A stretch of 64,000 bases of DNA from Pyramidobacter piscolens (GCA_004558205.1 SFDM01000029.1:22088-86087), one strand, 5' to 3'. Counted from the stretch's first letter, positions 15,430 to 26,586 are shown. Translations and numbers: made by a program. The notes: generated from the letters alone by a model not told the origin.

Positions 15430-16947
15430 TTGAAGCCCGTAACAGCCGCTGCTCATAAAACGCTGTCTAGCCTGGGATACCTTCTGGAACGCCTTGGAAT
15501 TTCCTCGGCAGAATTGGCGCGAGAACTGCACATTGACGCAAGTCTAGTAAGTAAATGGAAGAGCGGAGCCCGTCCGCTCAGCCGGCGTTCTCCATATTTT
15601 CACAAGGTTGTGCAGTTTTTCTGCGCTTTTAAAAGAGAGAATAGCGGCGATCTTTTGCTTTCAGCTCTTCAGGAAATAGCTCCTCTCACCCCCTTTTCAG
15701 ATAAGAGACAGCAAGCAAGATTGTTGGAAAAGATTCTCGAAGAGGATCGCGCCTATTTATCTGAAAGGCTGAAGAATGGTCGCGCAAAGAGCCATGTCGA
15801 AGTGGCGCTTTACGATAAAAACCAGGGCCGGCGCGATGCCATGACGGAGCTTCTGGACATCGCCGAGACCATGGACAAGCCCGGCACCCTGATCTTCGTT
15901 GAGGCGGAACAGTTTTCATGGCTTCTCGAGGATAGTGAATACTGCTCTGAGTGGTGCCGCAGAGTTTATGAGCTGCTTGAAAAAGGTTTTGCAGCCACAG
16001 TAGCCCTTCATTTTACGCTTCATAAGGACGTTTTCTCCCAATTTTTCGTGAAGTGCAGTCCCCTTCTCTTTCACAGAAACATTGAATGGTACTGCCATGA
16101 ATTTTATGATGAAGACGTATACTGGTTCTCCTTCGCCATCCTGGAACATTCCATGTCGATCATGGGGATGTCCATGGCGGCTCATCAATGCACTTCCGCG
16201 GTCTTCACCGACAGCTATTCCGTTCAGCAGCACAAAAACGTCGCTTCTATGGTCATTCGCAGCTGCCGCAAAATTTTCAGGAACTTCTCGGCGATAGAAG
16301 TCCAGGATTTTCTTAAACTTTTTGAGCGATGGACTCCTGTAGGAGACGTCATTTACTCCTTTTTACCAGTGCCTGCTATGATTTGTGCAAGAAAAGAACT
16401 GCTGCTTGAAATACTTCAAAGTAATAAAGTGGATGACGTTGTTCTCACTCGGTGCATGGAATTGAATGCGGCTTTAAGGAAAATGCTTGCCAATCATATA
16501 CAAAGCGGCAACGTCACAGCCTTCTGGGAGATCTTTCAGATTGAGGAGATGGATCGGCGAATCAGCGAGCCTTTTATCAGCTGCAGTTTAAGCCTCCTGG
16601 GAGCCGAAAAGATTATCGTCAGCAGAAAGCAGTATGCTCAGGCGCTTCTCGACGTGATAACACAGATGAAGAGCCATCCCTGGTTCAAAGTCGCTCTGGT
16701 TTCAGAAAAGACCCAGCTGCTTCCAAAGCTGAACTGCTGGTGCATGAGATCCTGCTGGACTGTACAGATGGATGAGCAGGGGCTTCGCTTCTGTGATGAA
16801 GCGACGTTCTCCTCCGCCGCATCAGCGGCTTTAGAGATCTCTTTGCGGAAAATTCCTGCGGAGTATAAAGATAAAAATAGCGTAATAGCAATGCTGGCAA
16901 AGATGATCCATCGGCTTGAATGCGATCTGCCCGTAAAGCATCTCTAA
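15430..16947 (+). CDS. HTH-domain regulator with large uncharacterised sensor region
   Basis: Protein of about 505 residues. Near the N-terminus it has a helix-turn-helix of the Xre/Cro type (LGISSAELARELHIDASLVS followed by KWKSGARPLSRRS); the remaining ~430 residues are not a domain I recognise. That part is rich in aromatic residues and cysteines (WCHEFYDEDVYWFSF-like stretches, CWCMRSCW) and has no membrane segment, so it is probably a cytoplasmic ligand-sensing module. The start is taken as TTG at 15430, with AAAGGAG eight bases upstream; an ATG at 15313 in the same frame has no ribosome-binding site. It is divergent from N-carbamoylsarcosine amidase and probably controls it. Confidence 0.7.
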   Translation: MKPVTAAAHKTLSSLGYLLERLGISSAELARELHIDASLVSKWKSGARPLSRRSPYFHKVVQFFCAFKRENSGDLLLSALQEIAPLTPFSDKRQQARLLEKILEEDRAYLSERLKNGRAKSHVEVALYDKNQGRRDAMTELLDIAETMDKPGTLIFVEAEQFSWLLEDSEYCSEWCRRVYELLEKGFAATVALHFTLHKDVFSQFFVKCSPLLFHRNIEWYCHEFYDEDVYWFSFAILEHSMSIMGMSMAAHQCTSAVFTDSYSVQQHKNVASMVIRSCRKIFRNFSAIEVQDFLKLFERWTPVGDVIYSFLPVPAMICARKELLLEILQSNKVDDVVLTRCMELNAALRKMLANHIQSGNVTAFWEIFQIEEMDRRISEPFISCSLSLLGAEKIIVSRKQYAQALLDVITQMKSHPWFKVALVSEKTQLLPKLNCWCMRSCWTVQMDEQGLRFCDEATFSSAASAALEISLRKIPAEYKDKNSVIAMLAKMIHRLECDLPVKHL

Positions 16948-17211
16948 AGAGAGTCTTGTTTTATCCCTCTTTTCGAAACGCTACTTAAATCTCATATTCC
17001 CCAAAAGCGCTTTATGCTATTTTTCGGCCGAGCGTTTCAATGGATTTTCTGAGCCGCATCAAAGATACCCAATTGCTTAGGTTGCTCTTTTACAGGATAT
17101 TCGACGTTCCAATTGCGAATCAGTGTTACTTTGCGCTCCTTGAGTGACCTCAGCGCCTTTCCTATTCCAATCTTTTGACTCGGCTTTTCATACTAATTAT
17201 CAATAGAACAG

Positions 17212-17289
17212 CTGAACTTAACGTCCGGGGCCGGCCCGAGGGGCCATGCAGTCGCTAAAGACTATCTCGGCCTGTTCGGCCTGCCTATA
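17212..17289. repeat. 78-bp repeat, copy 1 (inverted relative to 57971-58048)
   Basis: A 78-bp stretch, CTGAACTTAACGTCCGGG at its left end and CTGCCTATA at its right, that is identical to the reverse complement of 57971-58048 by direct comparison. It is non-coding. The rest of the 16948-17384 gap contains only a weak fragment resembling the MITE-like repeat around 17155-17195 and the ftsB terminator. Confidence 0.85.
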
Positions 17290-17342
17290 TAGTATCAGAA
17301 TGAGAAACGACAATTTTCCGAGCGCCTCATTTATTTCTATAT

Positions 17343-17386
17343 AAAAAAACGCCGCACAGTTCCCTTCGGATGTGCGGCGTTTTTTT
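17343..17386 (-). terminator. terminator after ftsB
   Basis: Perfect stem TGTGCGGCG/CGCCGCACA flanked by A and T tracts of seven, overlapping the ftsB stop codon. It can work in both directions and ends the secA-argS-ftsB minus-strand run. Confidence 0.9.
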
Positions 17387-17678
17387 ATTTTTCGCGATCC
17401 TGGCTGAGGGGGGTCTCGACCCTGTAGATTTCTTCGCCGGGAAGGGCCATGTTCAGCTTTTCCCGCGCGATCCATGCTTGTCCTTCCTCAGTTTTGAAGA
17501 AGTCTACGCGGTCGCGCATCCTCTCGACCTGTTTTTGGGCTTTTTCAAGCTGCGCCAGCTGTTCTTCTCTGAATTTTACCAGCTGATCCTGCCGGCGAAA
17601 CTCGTTGTACATGGACGTGATCAACATCGCAAAAGCCACGGTGGCGACGGCCCAGAAGACAACCCAGCGCAGTCTCAC
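17385..17678 (-). CDS. septum formation initiator protein FtsB/DivIC family
   Basis: Bitopic membrane protein of 97 residues involved in assembly of the division septum. One N-terminal membrane segment (WVVFWAVATVAFAMLIT, residues about 5-21) is followed by a coiled coil of about 40 residues rich in E, Q and K (REEQLAQLEKAQKQVERM) and a short C-terminal domain with ARE-KLNMALPGEEIY, as usual in FtsB/DivIC. It starts two bases after the argS stop codon, so it is translated with argS. FtsB and DivIC cannot be told apart by sequence at this length. Confidence 0.82.
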   Translation of the reverse strand: MRLRWVVFWAVATVAFAMLITSMYNEFRRQDQLVKFREEQLAQLEKAQKQVERMRDRVDFFKTEEGQAWIAREKLNMALPGEEIYRVETPLSQDREK

Positions 17679-17680
17679 GG

Positions 17681-19354
17681 CTACATCCTCTCGGGCGCGT
17701 GAATGCCCAGCAGGCGCAGGGCGTTCGCCAGCACGACCCTGGCGGCTTCGACCATCAGGATGTGGGAGCTTTGAAGCGCTCCCGTCTCTTCAAGGATTCT
17801 GCCGCTGTTGTAATAGGAGTGGAAGTCGCCCGCCAACTCATGGATGTAGGCCACGATCCTGTGAGGCTCCAGGCCCTCGGCGGCGCGCGCCACCTCTTCG
17901 GGGAACTGGGCGATCTTCGCGAAAAGGCGTTTTTCCTCGGCGCCCGCCATCAGCTCGGCGTCGAAGGCGGAGAGGTCAGGCATGGCGATGCCCTTTTCCC
18001 GCATCTTCCTGAGAATGCTGTTGACGCGGGCGTTGGCGTACTGCACGTAGTAGACGGGGTTGTCCGCGGACTCGCGCTTGGCCAGTTCCAGGTCGAAATC
18101 AAGGTGGCTGTCGCTGCGGCGCATCACAAAGTAGTAGCGCGTGGCGTCGACGCCCACTTCGTCCACCACGTCTTTCAGCGTCACGAACTGGCCGGAACGG
18201 GTCGACATGGCGACCTGCTCGCCGTCGCGCAGCAGGTTGACGAACTGGATCAGCAGGATGCTGAAATCGTCGGGATCGTTGCCCATGGCCTCCACGGCGG
18301 CCTTCATGCGCGGCACGTAGCCGTGATGGTCGGCGCCCCACACGTCGACCACGCGCTTGAATCCGCGGTCAAACTTTTCCTTGTGGTAGGCGATATCCGA
18401 CGCGAAGTAGGTGGGCACGCCGTTGGAACGGAAGAGCACACGGTCCTTGTCGTCGCCGTACTCGGAGGAACGGAACCACACCGCGCCGTCCTGATCGTAG
18501 ATGTGTCCGCGCTCTCTGAGAGTCTGGGCCGCCGCGGGGACCAGTCCGCGGTCGTAGAGGGTCTTCTCGGAGAAGAACTTGTCGAAGCGGACGCCGAAGT
18601 TCTCAAGGTCTTTCTGGATGTCCTTCAGGATGCGTCCCGAAGAGTAGGTTTTGAAGAAGGGCAGGCTCTGGTCCAGAGGCTGGTCGAGGAACTCCTTCCC
18701 GTGAGCGTCGATCACTTCCTGGGCGATGTCGTAGATGTAGTGCCCCTTGTAGGAGTCCTCGGGGAAGGGCGCTTTCTCGGGCTGCCCCAAAAGCTCAAAG
18801 TAACGCGACTGGGTCGAGCGCCCCAGGATGTTCATCTGAAGCCCCGCGTCGTTGACGTAGTATTCCTTCTCCACTTCCCAACCCGCGAAGGCCAGGATGT
18901 TGCCCGTGATGTCGCCGACGGCGGCGCCGCGTCCGTGCCCCACGTGAAGGGGCCCCGTGGGGTTGGCGCTGACGAACTCGACCTGGGCTTTGCGTCCCTG
19001 GCCCAGGTTCACGCGCCCGTAGTTTTCGCCCGCGGAGAGGACGGCCTTCAGGAGGTCGCCCATCCAGAGGTTGGAGAGGTAGAAGTTGATGAACCCGGGA
19101 CCGGCCACTTCGACCTTTTTAACGTGCTTGTCCTGGCCGATGCGGCGCACAATTTCGTCGGCCAGCTCGCGAGGTTTGCAGCCCAGGAGCTTACAGTTCT
19201 GCATTGCCGCGTTGGTCGCCCAGTCGCCGTGATCCTCCTGCTTGGGACGTTCGAAATGGACCTCCGGGATTGGCGCGTCCACGCCCTTTTCCTTTGCGAT
19301 TGCCTCCAGTGCTCCCGTTACCAGGGCCTTCAGCGCTGCTGTGTTATCTGCCAT
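17681..19354 (-). CDS. argS: arginine--tRNA ligase
   Basis: Class I aminoacyl-tRNA synthetase that charges tRNA-Arg, 557 residues, normal for the family. The N-terminal additional domain (about residues 1-90) is followed by the HIGH-type motif in NPTGPLHVGHGRG, the ArgS-typical GPGFINFYL region before it, and the DALR anticodon-binding domain at the C-terminus (NPVYYVQYANARVNSILRKM). The KMSKS position reads VAMSTRSG, a relaxed form common among arginyl-tRNA synthetases. It follows a secreted protein gene after about 70 bases and overlaps almost directly with ftsB. Confidence 0.95.
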   Translation of the reverse strand: MADNTAALKALVTGALEAIAKEKGVDAPIPEVHFERPKQEDHGDWATNAAMQNCKLLGCKPRELADEIVRRIGQDKHVKKVEVAGPGFINFYLSNLWMGDLLKAVLSAGENYGRVNLGQGRKAQVEFVSANPTGPLHVGHGRGAAVGDITGNILAFAGWEVEKEYYVNDAGLQMNILGRSTQSRYFELLGQPEKAPFPEDSYKGHYIYDIAQEVIDAHGKEFLDQPLDQSLPFFKTYSSGRILKDIQKDLENFGVRFDKFFSEKTLYDRGLVPAAAQTLRERGHIYDQDGAVWFRSSEYGDDKDRVLFRSNGVPTYFASDIAYHKEKFDRGFKRVVDVWGADHHGYVPRMKAAVEAMGNDPDDFSILLIQFVNLLRDGEQVAMSTRSGQFVTLKDVVDEVGVDATRYYFVMRRSDSHLDFDLELAKRESADNPVYYVQYANARVNSILRKMREKGIAMPDLSAFDAELMAGAEEKRLFAKIAQFPEEVARAAEGLEPHRIVAYIHELAGDFHSYYNSGRILEETGALQSSHILMVEAARVVLANALRLLGIHAPERM

Positions 19355-19425
19355 GTTTATTCGTGCTCCATTCTATCTGCAAGATCTCTATCCATTGAAG
19401 CAGGCGTTCGTTTTACCGGCGGGCG

Positions 19426-21243
19426 CTACTTCGATTTGCTTCTTACCGGCATCAGGGCCAGATTGGAATTCCTCCAGTACCCCCAGGCGGCGAGGACCCG
19501 TTTAAAGCCTTCGATAAACTCGGCTTCAACCTTGGTGCCGCTCACGAGCAGCTTCTCTTCGCCTTCGAGTATGTTCCTGCGCGAGTTGATGCGGTAGGTG
19601 CTGGTGTACTCGCTGACGGCGCTGCTCTGGCTCGCCTTCGAAGGAACCGTCAGCGCCCTGTATCCCGAGGGAAGCTGGACGTTGTAGGTCTGCTCGATCA
19701 CGAAGGGGAATTTCAGCGTCGAACGGTCCGTGATCGTGTTCAGCGTGAGCATCGGCTCGGGGTAGATCGAGGGAAGGCCGGCCAGAAGGCCCTGCGCCCC
19801 CTCAATGCCTGACCGCGCGTGAACGGCCAGCACAATCTTGAACCCTTGATCGCCCAAGGGCTTCACTTCCGGCTGCGCCGATTCGTCGATCCAGCCCCTT
19901 AGGCCGGGCAGCAGCGCGTAAAGCTGATCCTTGCGCCCGTCGGAGAGGGATTCGAACATGTCCACCCAGCTGTGGCGTACCCGAAGGTCCAAAGTCCCGT
20001 CCACCATGCCGTCGGGAGCGATCGAGAGCTTCCAGGCGATGCTGAGGCGGTTCTTCGTGAGGCGGGTGGCGTCGATGCTCCTCTTCTGGAGCTTGCCGTT
20101 GTCGCCGTTGTACAGAGTCTTGCCGCGCAGCGTGACGGGAATGCGCTCCTCTTCGGTAGCCTGCCCGGGAACGTAGTACCATCCCCTTCCGCCCTGAGGC
20201 TGAACCAGGTAAAGCACGGGGCGGATCAGCGTCGACGCGGCCGCCAGGGATTTTTTGTCCATGGGGATCACGTTCTGGAACCAGACCTGGGCCTTCCAGC
20301 CCTGCTTTTCAAGCCAGCCGGCGATGAGATAGGCTGCTTCCCAGGTGGTCCAGGGGCCTCCCGAGGGGATCATGGAAGCGCTTCTCCAGACGCCGCGGAC
20401 GGGAAGGCGTGAATCGCTGCGCCAGAACTTTTCAATGGTCTGCAGCGCCTGTTCCCTGACGCTTCCCGACGTGACCACGTACTTCGCGGGAATGTCGCCC
20501 CACTTCCGCGACGCCAGGTCCCGCATCATGCCCACCGCGGCGTCGGTACCCCTGCGGAGGCTGAAGATCACGTAGGGATCGGAGCTGTCAAGCATGCCCA
20601 CAACGCCGCGGTTGGCGGGCTGTTTAAAGTAGAACCAGCCGTACCAGCGGAAATTGGCGTCTTCGCGTTTCGTGGGCTCGCTGTTGGAGCTCGACTGATA
20701 CTGCAGTTCCTTATCCTTGGCGAGGCGCACCTGAATGCTGCCTTCCCAAACGGGATATTCGGCGCCGATCCAGGCGATGTCCTCCAGAACGTCCTTTTCA
20801 GGGAAATACTGGCGGAAGCTGAGCACAAAGAGGTAGACGTCGTCCATCCGAGGCACTTCCAGGACGATGCGGCCCTGTTTCTCGGCTTCAGTTTTGCTGT
20901 AGGCCAGGTCCTTCAGCAGCTTCGACGTGCCGGGGTCGAAGATCGCGGCCTGTTCAAGCTCGATCCGGCCGCCGTTGGGCGCGTAGAGCAGATCCGTAAG
21001 CCACTCCAGGCGCGCCGCCGCGTCGCAGAGCACCACTACCGAAGTCTGGCGCACGGCCCTGCCGTCCTTGTCCTGGCTGTAGAGAATGCTGCGCCGCCAG
21101 ACCACGGCGTGTTCGCCCTTGTACTCTTCAAGGGGCGGCGAATCCTGAACCAGCTTCGCCACGTCGGCGCTGCTCAGGGGCAGCGCCATGGCCGCGAAGG
21201 GAATACCCAGCACGAGCAGAAGCGCAGTGATCATCCGTCTCAT
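19426..21243 (-). CDS. secreted protein of unknown function, possibly DUF3857/transglutaminase-like
   Basis: Exported protein of about 605 residues. MRRMITALLLVLGIPFAAMA is a clear signal peptide with an AMA cleavage site. I prefer the ATG at 21243 because GAGAGG lies seven bases before it; in-frame ATGs at 21249 and 21258 overlap the secA stop. The N-terminal part (about 60-240, with SVVVLCDAAARLEWLTDLLY and FVLSFRQYFP) and the central part with WTTWEAAYLIAGWLEKQGW look like the DUF3857-plus-transglutaminase arrangement of large periplasmic proteins, but no intact Cys-His-Asp triad is obvious. It is probably cotranscribed with secA upstream and argS downstream. Function not assignable. Confidence 0.7.
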   Translation of the reverse strand: MRRMITALLLVLGIPFAAMALPLSSADVAKLVQDSPPLEEYKGEHAVVWRRSILYSQDKDGRAVRQTSVVVLCDAAARLEWLTDLLYAPNGGRIELEQAAIFDPGTSKLLKDLAYSKTEAEKQGRIVLEVPRMDDVYLFVLSFRQYFPEKDVLEDIAWIGAEYPVWEGSIQVRLAKDKELQYQSSSNSEPTKREDANFRWYGWFYFKQPANRGVVGMLDSSDPYVIFSLRRGTDAAVGMMRDLASRKWGDIPAKYVVTSGSVREQALQTIEKFWRSDSRLPVRGVWRSASMIPSGGPWTTWEAAYLIAGWLEKQGWKAQVWFQNVIPMDKKSLAAASTLIRPVLYLVQPQGGRGWYYVPGQATEEERIPVTLRGKTLYNGDNGKLQKRSIDATRLTKNRLSIAWKLSIAPDGMVDGTLDLRVRHSWVDMFESLSDGRKDQLYALLPGLRGWIDESAQPEVKPLGDQGFKIVLAVHARSGIEGAQGLLAGLPSIYPEPMLTLNTITDRSTLKFPFVIEQTYNVQLPSGYRALTVPSKASQSSAVSEYTSTYRINSRRNILEGEEKLLVSGTKVEAEFIEGFKRVLAAWGYWRNSNLALMPVRSKSK

Positions 21244-21254
21244 GGGCATACCTC

Positions 21255-24026
<2,772 letters not shown>

Positions 24027-24132
24027 GTATATTCCACCTCTCAAAAATTCCCGACGCAAAAAAACTTCGGGGGATTAGGTATTATTCATCTTCAGGGAAA
24101 AAATCCAAGGGGCCGGTATCACGCCCCGCAAT

Positions 24133-24702
24133 TCAGTCGGAATCGGTAATCAGGTCCCATCCGTTTGAAACGTACACCACGCCGGACCACACCGTCAGGA
24201 TCAGGCTGAGATACATGGCGTAAATCGCGAAGGGGATCTTGAAGATCATCATACAGATCGCCACGATCTGGGAGACGGTCTTGATCTTTCCCAGACGGGA
24301 CGCCGCAATGACCTGCCCCTCGGCGGCGGCCACCATGCGCAGCCCGCTGACCACAAAGTCCCGGGCGATGATGATCATCACCATCCAGCCAGGCAGGCGG
24401 TGAAGCTCGACCAGCGCCAGAAGAGCCGCCACGACCAGCACCTTGTCGCTCAAAGGGTCGATGAACTTTCCCAGGTTGGTGATCAGCCCCTTTTTGCGGG
24501 CGATATACCCGTCGGCGGTATCCGTCAGCGCTGCCAGGATGAAGATAATCCCCGCCAGGATATCGCTGTAGGTCAGGTCAAGGCCGAACTGCATGAAAAA
24601 GGCGATGCCCCTGTCGATTTTCGTCGTCAGCAGAAGCATCACAAAGGGAGCCAAAAAGATCCGAGAGAGGCTCAATAGATTCGGTACGTTCAGGGAACTC
24701 AT
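24133..24702 (-). CDS. pgsA: CDP-diacylglycerol--glycerol-3-phosphate 3-phosphatidyltransferase
   Basis: Membrane enzyme that makes phosphatidylglycerol phosphate from CDP-diacylglycerol and glycerol 3-phosphate, 189 residues, the usual size. The CDP-alcohol phosphotransferase signature D-x2-DG-x2-AR-x8-G-x3-D-x3-D is complete, starting DTADGYIARKKG and continuing NLGKFIDPLSDK. Four hydrophobic segments are visible. A GAGGAGG ribosome-binding site precedes the ATG. It lies between nrdR (separated by a terminator) and secA on the same strand. Confidence 0.93.
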   Translation of the reverse strand: MSSLNVPNLLSLSRIFLAPFVMLLLTTKIDRGIAFFMQFGLDLTYSDILAGIIFILAALTDTADGYIARKKGLITNLGKFIDPLSDKVLVVAALLALVELHRLPGWMVMIIIARDFVVSGLRMVAAAEGQVIAASRLGKIKTVSQIVAICMMIFKIPFAIYAMYLSLILTVWSGVVYVSNGWDLITDSD

Positions 24703-24852
24703 CAGAAAACCCTCCTCGTCGAAATCCCAGTTCCAACGGTATTTTTACGCAGGTATAACAAACTTGTTCATTATCTCATAAAAAGGAGCTCCGTGCACAT
24801 GTTTCTAGATTCTTTTTTACTTTTTTCGTCAAAAAAACAGCAGAAACCCTGC

Positions 24853-24903
24853 AAAAAGCACGCCGGCGTGAAAGGCGGCCCCGCGCTGCGCCGGGGTGCT
24901 TTC
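24853..24903 (-). terminator. terminator after nrdR
   Basis: On the minus strand AAAGCACCCCGGCG pairs with CGCCGGCGTGCTTT with one mismatch, followed by a T tract. It separates nrdR from pgsA. Confidence 0.75.
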
Positions 24904-24971
24904 GCCCATCATAAGGGCGCGGGCGGGCGGCTCCGTTTTGCAGGAAGATTGCCCAGCCCTCTTTCCCTGTG

Positions 24972-25472
24972 CTACCGGCCGGGGGTTTTGTTTCCTTCGC
25001 CGTTTGGGTCCTCGTGGGCCGCTTTGGCGATCAGCCCGGCGATCTCCTGCTGAAAGCTGGAGAGGTCGGTAAACTCGCGGTAGACCGAAGCGAATCTCAC
25101 GTAAGCCACCTTGTTGATCTCTGCCAGTTCCTTCATAACCAGTTCGCCGATGGCCATGCTTGACACCTCGTCGCCGCTTTCGCGCAGGTGCGCCTCAATG
25201 CGGCCCGCCATGTCCTCGATGGTGTCCAGCGACACGGGAAGCCGTTCGCAGGCCCTGGAAATCCCACGGATCAGCTTGCTGCGGTCAAAAGCCTCCCGGC
25301 GGCCGTCCTTTTTCGAAATCCACAGGATCCGCTGCTCCTCCATCCTCTCATAGGTCGTAAAACGGAAAGAACAGATCGGGCATTCGCGGCGCCGGCGGAT
25401 CGACCGCCCCTCGTCGGCGGTCCGCGTCTCGATCACGCGCGTATCCAAAGCCCCGCACTGCGGGCATCTCAT
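24972..25472 (-). CDS. nrdR: transcriptional repressor NrdR
   Basis: Zinc-ribbon and ATP-cone repressor of ribonucleotide reductase genes, 166 residues. The N-terminal zinc ribbon has MRCPQCG and CPICSFRF, followed by the linker TTYER and the ATP-cone (LWISKKDGRREAFDRSKLIR). The length is slightly above the common 150-160 with a hydrophilic C-terminal tail. A GAAAGGAG site precedes the start. It follows yqeY at a distance of 470 bases filled by two repeat elements, so it is probably transcribed on its own. Confidence 0.94.
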   Translation of the reverse strand: MRCPQCGALDTRVIETRTADEGRSIRRRRECPICSFRFTTYERMEEQRILWISKKDGRREAFDRSKLIRGISRACERLPVSLDTIEDMAGRIEAHLRESGDEVSSMAIGELVMKELAEINKVAYVRFASVYREFTDLSSFQQEIAGLIAKAAHEDPNGEGNKTPGR

Positions 25473-25503
25473 CAGACATTTCTCCTTTCAACACATGCGA
25501 CAT

Positions 25504-25637
25504 ACCGGCGTCACTCGCTAAACGTCCCAGCTGCTCGAAGCCTTCCCCGGCCCAATCCTCAAGACAAAGAAGACGTAGGCCTCCGGTTGGGCCGGGGGAA
25601 GGCTTCTTCGCACCTGGAACGTTTATCGAGCGCCGCC
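25504..25637. repeat. palindromic element, copy 1 (candidate structured RNA/REP-like)
   Basis: A 134-bp palindrome. Outer arms 25507-25530 and 25614-25637 match at 20 of 24 positions (GGCGTCACTCGCTAAACGTC against its partner GTTTATCGAGCGCC region). Inner arms GAAGCCTTCCCCGGCCCAA (25537-25555) and TTGGGCCGGGGGAAGGCTTC (25587-25606) pair perfectly but for one bulged G. The terminal loop holds ATCCTC and GCCTCCGG. The first 34 bases are identical to 63919-63952 at the window end. Confidence 0.8.
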
Positions 25638-25665
25638 TCCTTGCGCTGCTGGCGTAAAAGCCGGT

Positions 25666-25875
25666 TCAAGCGCAGGGGCAAAAGATTGAATCGCAATGGA
25701 CGCAAAAATTCGCGAAGGAAAACTTCAAAGATTTTTAGAATCGTAAAACCAGCAAAATTTATAAATTATTATCATATTAATTCGTTTTTCGCTATTGATT
25801 CAGATTTTGTTCTTCCTTTGCGAACCTTTGCACCCTTTCTCTTCAGCTTGTGCGATGAAAATCTTTTGACCTTGA
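25666..25875. repeat. MITE-like intergenic repeat, copy B
   Basis: About 210 bp, opposite in orientation to copy A at 1743-1928 and alignable with it along its length. Terminal arms are TCAAGCGCAGGGGCAAAAGA and TCTTTTGACCTTGA with flanking GCGAT words, forming imperfect inverted repeats. It lies immediately beside the palindromic element in the nrdR-yqeY gap, which holds no gene. Confidence 0.72.
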
Positions 25876-25900
25876 TCTTCGTGACGCCGGTAATTCAGTA

Positions 25901-25936
25901 AAAAAAGCGGATCCGGAATTCTCCAGACCCGCTTTT
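25901..25936 (-). terminator. terminator after yqeY
   Basis: Minus-strand stem AAAAGCGGGTCTGG/CCGGATCCGCTTTT with a short loop and a run of six T, six bases beyond the yqeY stop codon. Confidence 0.85.
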
Positions 25937-25942
25937 GTACGA

Positions 25943-26401
25943 CTATTTACCTTGCAGGAGACGCTGTACGGTCTCGCGGACGAGTTTGCCGTCGGCCTGG
26001 CCGTTCAGTTTGGGCATCACGGCGCCCATCACCTTGCCCATGTCCTTGGGAGAGGCCGCACCAAGTTCGGCGACAACGGCCTTCACAACCTCTTCGACCT
26101 GTCCGGCGGTGAGTTGGACTGGCAGATAGGCTTCCAGAACCTTGTTCTCGTCAAGCTCGGCCTGGGCGCGATCCTTTGCGCCGCCCAATAAATACTGTTC
26201 CGCTGCTTCCTTGCGCTGCTTTACCAGTCTGCGGACGAGCGTAAGCACGTCTTCGTCGGTGATCTCATAGCTGACGCCCTTATCGGCGTGATACTTCTGC
26301 AGTTCGGACTTCAACATGCGATACACCGAAAGGTCGGGCTCGCGGCGTTCTTTCATAGCAGTCTTCAGATCAGCGGACACACGATCTGTCAACGCACTCA
26401 T
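25943..26401 (-). CDS. yqeY: GatB/YqeY domain-containing protein
   Basis: Small helical protein of 152 residues of the YqeY family, related to the tail domain of the GatB amidotransferase subunit. Typical stretches are ERREPDLSVYRMLKSELQKY near the N-terminus and the C-terminal SPKDMGKVMGAVMPKLNGQA with DGKLV. Its biochemical role is not established; it is commonly linked to rpsU, as here, where its ribosome-binding site AGGGGG lies inside the end of rpsU. The gene is followed by a terminator. Confidence 0.9.
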   Translation of the reverse strand: MSALTDRVSADLKTAMKERREPDLSVYRMLKSELQKYHADKGVSYEITDEDVLTLVRRLVKQRKEAAEQYLLGGAKDRAQAELDENKVLEAYLPVQLTAGQVEEVVKAVVAELGAASPKDMGKVMGAVMPKLNGQADGKLVRETVQRLLQGK

Positions 26402-26406
26402 GAATC

Positions 26407-26586
26407 TTACCCCCTGACCTTTCTGCGAGAGAGTTCCTGCCGTTTGCGCTTCTTCGCCTCGCTGGGTTTCTCGTAGTGTTCCTTCTTACGGGCCTCGCGA
26501 AGGACTCCCGTTCTTGATACATCCCTCTTAAAACGGCGAAGGACATCCTCGATCGTTTCATTCTCTTTTCTAACGACTGTCGTCAA
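26407..26586 (-). CDS. rpsU: 30S ribosomal protein S21
   Basis: Short ribosomal protein of 59 residues that automatic gene callers may miss because it starts with TTG. GGGAGGG stands seven bases before the TTG at 26586. The translation begins MTTVVRKENETIEDVLRRF, continues KRDVSRTGVLREARKKEHYE and ends with the basic tail KRKRQELSRRKVRG, all characteristic of S21. It lies between the hit and yqeY genes on the same strand, the arrangement seen in many low-GC and related bacteria. Confidence 0.93.
   Translation of the reverse strand: MTTVVRKENETIEDVLRRFKRDVSRTGVLREARKKEHYEKPSEAKKRKRQELSRRKVRG

Noticed and set aside
17218..17475. 85-residue minus-strand open frame across the ftsB terminator and the 78-bp repeat
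   Set aside because: It covers a terminator and a non-coding repeat; the other repeat copy is not open in the same way.
17699..19597. Long open frames opposite argS, and similar ones opposite secA, dnaK, mtaB and grdE
   Set aside because: They are mirror frames caused by GC-rich codon usage; the real genes on the other strand are certain.
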